Shown here piece after piece: positions 5,377 to 8,327 of a stretch of 8,327 bases of DNA. How positions within the stretch are numbered: the first letter of the stretch is position 1; every line of letters starts with the position of its first letter. The DNA comes from Pseudomonadota bacterium (GTDB taxonomy: Bacteria; Pseudomonadota; Gammaproteobacteria; Burkholderiales; Burkholderiaceae_F), in the NCBI GenBank assembly GCA_021823635.1, contig JAKANT010000048.1, forward strand, positions 1 to 8,327, read 5' to 3'. The position numbers and the translations under genes are program-made. The notes under the pieces are model-generated. The model was not told the DNA's origin. It saw nothing but the letters and a program-made list of their open reading frames with translations, and ran no database searches.

Positions 5377-6219
5377 CTATGGCACCGCGTCGGCCAACGT
5401 GACGGACTGTAAACCGGCTTCGCGCATCGCCGCCAGTAGCCGCGGCAAAACGGCCAGAGATACGGGCTCGCCGGCGCGCGTGCGTGCCGCGAATCCGTCA
5501 TGCAGCAGCAGCACGTCGCCCGCGGCCAGATCGCGCACCAGCCGCCGATAGACGCGCTCCGGGTCGCGCTCGACCGAGTCGAAGCCGCGCCGTGTCCAAC
5601 TGGCCAGCCGCAGGTCCAGCCGCGCGAGCACCGGGTCGAGCAGCGGACTGCGCAGGCCGCCGAGCGGGCGGAAGAAGCGCGGCCGCTGGCCGGTCACGTC
5701 GGCAAGCGCGCTCTGCGCTGCTTCGATGTCGGCGCGCATGCGGCCGTATCCGTAGGCGGCGAACGCCTTGGAGTGCGCGTTGCCGTGGTTTTCCACGCGA
5801 TGGCCGCGGGCGACGATCTCGCGCGCGAGCGCCGGGTGCCGGCGCGCGCGGTGTCCGATGCAAAAGAAGCTGGCGCGGGCGCCGGCGGCGTCCAGCAGAT
5901 CGAGCACGCGCGGCGTGACCTCCGGATCCGGGCCGTCGTCAAAGGTGAGCGCGATTTGTCCGCGCGCGGCGGCTTCCGGCGGCAGGCGCACGAGGTTCGG
6001 GCCGAGCAGGCGCGAGCGCGGCCAAAGCCCCGCCACGGTCAGCAGCGCGTGGTTGGCCGCCACCGCGCCGAGCGCCCACGGCCAGGCGGAGGGATTCACG
6101 GCCGCCACGGCGCCGGCCAAGCCGTGCCAGCCGACGGAGACCCAGATCGCCGGCGCAGGCCGCCAGACCGGGGCGCCGGCACGCGCGGCATCTTGTCGCG
6201 GAAATGCTTGTTCGCTCAC
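5377..6219 (-). CDS. Membrane-anchored polysaccharide deacetylase (NodB-type)
   Basis: A 280-residue protein. Residues 23-42 and 45-66 are two hydrophobic segments, likely a membrane hairpin; no cleavable signal is evident. The NodB (CE4) domain covers about 86-278: motif 1 TFDDGPD (92-98, with D94 as probable base and D95 as metal ligand), motif 2 HGNAH (H145 and H149, metal ligands), motif 3 FRPLGG (183-188), motif 5 LLLHDG (H240). Motif 4 reads SWTRRGFDS (207-215) and lacks the usual DxxDW. These enzymes hydrolyse N- or O-acetyl groups from chitin-like glycans, peptidoglycan or lipid-linked sugars. The membrane anchor and the downstream radical SAM gene favour a membrane-bound substrate (inference). 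The start is GTG 6219 without a clear ribosome-binding site; the frame is open upstream but shows no better start. It is unlike the ChbG/HpnK deacetylase fold. Confidence 0.85.
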   Translation of the reverse strand: MSEQAFPRQDAARAGAPVWRPAPAIWVSVGWHGLAGAVAAVNPSAWPWALGAVAANHALLTVAGLWPRSRLLGPNLVRLPPEAAARGQIALTFDDGPDPEVTPRVLDLLDAAGARASFFCIGHRARRHPALAREIVARGHRVENHGNAHSKAFAAYGYGRMRADIEAAQSALADVTGQRPRFFRPLGGLRSPLLDPVLARLDLRLASWTRRGFDSVERDPERVYRRLVRDLAAGDVLLLHDGFAARTRAGEPVSLAVLPRLLAAMREAGLQSVTLADAVP

Positions 6220-6267
6220 GGAGTCGGGCGACGAGCCGTTCGAATCGTGGTGCGCCCGGTGGTTTTC

Positions 6268-6283
6268 GCGCGGCCGGCCGCGC
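6268..6283. repeat. 16-bp perfect GC palindrome between DsbA-like and deacetylase genes
   Basis: GCGCGGCCGGCCGCGC is self-complementary over all 16 bases and sits in the 100-bp gap 6220-6319. Read in the direction of the flanking genes (minus strand) it is followed by GAAAA and no T-run, so an intrinsic terminator is not supported. It may attenuate transcription between the two gene pairs or bind a protein. No convincing promoter was found in the gap. Confidence 0.35.
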
Positions 6284-6319
6284 CGCGATGCTAACCCGCC
6301 GCGGGCGGTTGCGCCGTCT

Positions 6320-6970
6320 TCAAGGCGGCGCGTCGAACACTGCGGCGGCGCGTTCGATCAGATCGGCGGCCCGCAGGTAGCCGGGCGCGATCAGGTGCGC
6401 CTGTTCGTCGCGCACCGCGATCAGCGTCGGAAAGCCGCGGATGCCCCAGTCGTGCACGGTCTCGAAGTCGCGCCGAGTGGCCTGCCGCATCTCCTCGCTC
6501 GACCAGGCGGCGTGAAACGCGGTCGGGTCGAAGTCGGTCACCTCGCGCGCGCACAGCTCGCCGTACACGTCGGCCAGCACCTCGCCGCGCGTGACGTCGA
6601 GGCCGCCCGCGTAAAAGGCTCGCTGCACGGCGTGCAGCATCGGCAGCGCCAGGCGCGCGTCGTGCTCGCGCACGGCGACCACTGCGCGGCAGGCCGGCTC
6701 GGTGTCGTAGACGAAGTCGTCGCGTTCGAGCAGCGCGTACGAGAACGGCTGGCCGCTGCGGCGACCGACTTCGTCCCAGTGGTGGCGCAGGAAATCCTTT
6801 TGCTGCGCATCCATCCGCTGGGTGTTGAACGCGCGCAGGCCGCCGGTCACGACGTGCAGCGGCACGAGCGGGAAACGCTCCCGCAGCGCCTGCAGCTCGG
6901 GCGCGAAGCCGTAGCACCACGAGCACATCGGGTCGGCCACGTACACGAAGAGCGCCGCGGATCGCGCCAT
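6320..6970 (-). CDS. DsbA-family (FrnE-like) cytosolic thiol oxidoreductase
   Basis: A 216-residue thioredoxin-fold protein. After the first strand, ADPMCSWCYGF (12-22) carries the redox pair C16-S-W-C19. A helical insertion (about 50-165) follows, then GIRGFPTLIA (177-186) with the cis-proline P181, and a final helix. Length and the MCSWC/YGF signature fit the DsbA-like subfamily that includes FrnE. No signal peptide is present, so it acts in the cytosol, probably in disulfide exchange or isomerisation during oxidative stress rather than periplasmic folding. The ATG (6970-6968) shares its A with the stop of the aminopeptidase gene (TGATG); there is no separate ribosome-binding site, so translation likely depends on re-initiation. 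The same frame stays open further upstream, but that part is a shadow of the aminopeptidase. A role in polyketide chemistry, as for the original FrnE, is not supported by the neighbours. Confidence 0.85.
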   Translation of the reverse strand: MARSAALFVYVADPMCSWCYGFAPELQALRERFPLVPLHVVTGGLRAFNTQRMDAQQKDFLRHHWDEVGRRSGQPFSYALLERDDFVYDTEPACRAVVAVREHDARLALPMLHAVQRAFYAGGLDVTRGEVLADVYGELCAREVTDFDPTAFHAAWSSEEMRQATRRDFETVHDWGIRGFPTLIAVRDEQAHLIAPGYLRAADLIERAAAVFDAPP

Positions 6971-8327
6971 CAGATCGGCCGCGTGCGGGTCTGCAGCCAC
7001 TGCCAGGCGTCGCCCGAGACGTGCGGGCCGACGCGCTCGGCGACCTGCGCGTGGTAGGCGTTGAGCCACGCGATCTCGTCGGCCGTCAGCAGGCTGCGCT
7101 CGATCGCGCGCACGTCGATCGGGCACAACGTCAGCGTCTCGAACTGCAGGAACTCGCCGAATTCGGTCGTCGCCGCCGGCACCGTCAGCACCAGGTTTTC
7201 GATGCGCACGCCCCAGCGTCCGGGGCGGTAGATGCCGGGTTCGTTGGAGGTGATCATGCCGGGCTCCAGTGCGGTGGCCGGCTCCGGCGGCAGGTACGGC
7301 GTGATGCCGTGCGGCCCCTCGTGCACGTTCAGGAAATAGCCCACGCCGTGGCCGGTGCCGTGGCCGTAGTCGGCGGCCGCGGCCCAGATCGGCGCGCGCG
7401 CGATGGCGTCGATCATCGGCGAACGCGTGCCGCGCGGGAAACGCAGCCTGGAGAGCGCGATCATGCCCTTGAGCACGAGCGTGAAATCGCGCCGCTGCTC
7501 GGCGCTGGTAGCACCCACGGGCACCACGCGGGTGATGTCGGTCGTGCCGCCTTCGTACTGGCCGCCGGAGTCGATCAGCAGCAGGCCGCTTGCGATCTTG
7601 CCGGCGTCGGCGATCACGGCGTGCGATTCGGGCGTGGCGTGATAGTGCGGCAGCGCGCCGTTGGCGTTGAAAGCGGCGATCGTCGCGAAGCTCGGGCACA
7701 CGAAGCCCGGGCGGCGCGCGCGCGCGGCCGTGATGCGTTCGTCGATCGTCAGCTCGGTGATGCGATCGCCGCGCGCCAGCGCCGCCTCGAACCAGGCGAA
7801 GAAATCGGCCAGCGCGGCGCCGTCCAGTTCCATCGCGTGCCGCACGTGCGCGATCTCCGCCTCGGTCTTGCGCGACTTGGCGAGGGTGGTCGGATTGATC
7901 GCCTCGATCACGCGCACCGCGGCAGGCACCTGCCGGCGCATGCCGAGCGTGATGCGGCGCGGGTCGACGAGCAGCGTGCTGCCCGCCGGCAGGCGGGACA
8001 GCGCCTGCGCCGCCTGCGCGTACGGCGCGATCGCGAACCCGTCGGCGAGCAGCCGGGCGCGCAGCTCGGCCGGCACCTTCGGCTCGGCGACGAACAGCGT
8101 CGCCTCCTGCGCGCCGATCAACGCGAAGGCGACGAACACCGGATTGAACGGCACGTCGCCGCCGCGCAGGTTGGTGAGCCACGCGATGTCGTCGAGGGTC
8201 GAGATCAGATGCCAGTCGGCGCCGGCCTTCTTCATTTCGGCGCGCAGCCCCGCGAGCTTCTCGCGCCGCGACACCGGCGCGTACGCGGCCGCGTGTTCGT
8301 AGATCGGAACGGTCGGCAGGCCGGGCC
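6970..8327 (-). CDS. Xaa-Pro aminopeptidase, M24 family (5' end outside window)
   Basis: A metallopeptidase that removes an N-terminal residue from peptides with proline at position 2. The frame runs open to the window edge: upstream of the GTG at 8274 it reads LPTVPIYEHAAAYAPVSRRE, which continues the family alignment, so the start lies beyond 8327 and the GTG is internal. Visible are the second creatinase-like domain (STLDDIAWLTNLRGGDVPFN, then to about 7890), the M24 pita-bread domain with metal ligands in IDSGGQYEGGTTDITR (aspartates at 7570-7572 and 7537-7539), the histidines of GHGTGHGVGYFLNVHEGPHG, and the glutamates in SNEPGIY and RIENL, then a C-terminal extension (TLCPIDVRAIERSLL, EIAWLNAYHAQV). 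This extension marks the long XPNPEP1-type enzymes of about 600 residues, not the shorter E. coli PepP type. The protein is cytosolic. It overlaps the DsbA-like gene by one base. Confidence 0.93.
   Translation of the reverse strand, partial: PGLPTVPIYEHAAAYAPVSRREKLAGLRAEMKKAGADWHLISTLDDIAWLTNLRGGDVPFNPVFVAFALIGAQEATLFVAEPKVPAELRARLLADGFAIAPYAQAAQALSRLPAGSTLLVDPRRITLGMRRQVPAAVRVIEAINPTTLAKSRKTEAEIAHVRHAMELDGAALADFFAWFEAALARGDRITELTIDERITAARARRPGFVCPSFATIAAFNANGALPHYHATPESHAVIADAGKIASGLLLIDSGGQYEGGTTDITRVVPVGATSAEQRRDFTLVLKGMIALSRLRFPRGTRSPMIDAIARAPIWAAAADYGHGTGHGVGYFLNVHEGPHGITPYLPPEPATALEPGMITSNEPGIYRPGRWGVRIENLVLTVPAATTEFGEFLQFETLTLCPIDVRAIERSLLTADEIAWLNAYHAQVAERVGPHVSGDAWQWLQTRTRPI

Noticed and set aside
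3728..5551. Long plus-strand open frame (607 codons) opposite the radical SAM and deacetylase genes
   Set aside because: The translation is rich in His, Val and Arg without motifs, and the minus-strand frames contain complete catalytic signatures over the same span.
6971..8182. Upstream extension of the DsbA-like frame to 8182
   Set aside because: Arg/Ala-rich shadow of the aminopeptidase; the DsbA fold begins at the ATG at 6970.

Overview
The window is GC-rich (roughly 70% in most genes) with dense, bacterial-style gene packing. The protein families (a cytosolic DsbA/FrnE-like protein, a long XPNPEP1-type aminopeptidase, a MerR regulator paired with a VIT/VWA protein) fit a proteobacterium, probably a betaproteobacterium. 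That placement is inference from overall style, with no marker gene behind it.

Layout. (1) Positions 1-98 hold an imperfect hairpin that resembles the right half of an integron attC site, then a weak ribosome-binding site. (2) A small plus-strand gene (99-518) encodes a two-helix membrane protein with a bacterial PH domain; its GC content is clearly lower than that of its neighbours. (3) Positions 519-1008 are non-coding and structured: several strong inverted repeats, a short remnant matching the 3' end of the radical SAM gene further right, and an AT-rich promoter built from two palindromes. (4) A plus-strand two-gene operon follows: a MerR-type regulator (1009-1422), apparently leaderless, overlapping by ATGA a cytoplasmic VIT+VWA protein (1419-3698). 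(5) After a 23-bp convergent gap come four minus-strand genes, read from right to left: an Xaa-Pro aminopeptidase cut by the window edge (8327-6970), a DsbA-family oxidoreductase overlapping it by one base (6970-6320), a membrane-anchored NodB-type polysaccharide deacetylase (6219-5377), and a B12-binding radical SAM enzyme 35 bp downstream (5341-3722).

How the parts may work together. The MerR/VIT-VWA pair looks like a self-contained, translationally coupled unit, probably autoregulated through the palindromic promoter. The deacetylase and the radical SAM enzyme are probably co-transcribed and may act on one membrane-associated lipid or glycan; the substrate cannot be read from sequence. The peptidase and DsbA-like protein are translationally coupled and look like cytosolic protein housekeeping. 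The most notable signals are the 3'-tail duplication of the radical SAM gene flanking the MerR/VWA module, the leaderless double-palindrome promoter, and the attC-like structure beside the low-GC PH-domain gene. No tRNA, rRNA, CRISPR array, transposase or complete insertion sequence was seen.
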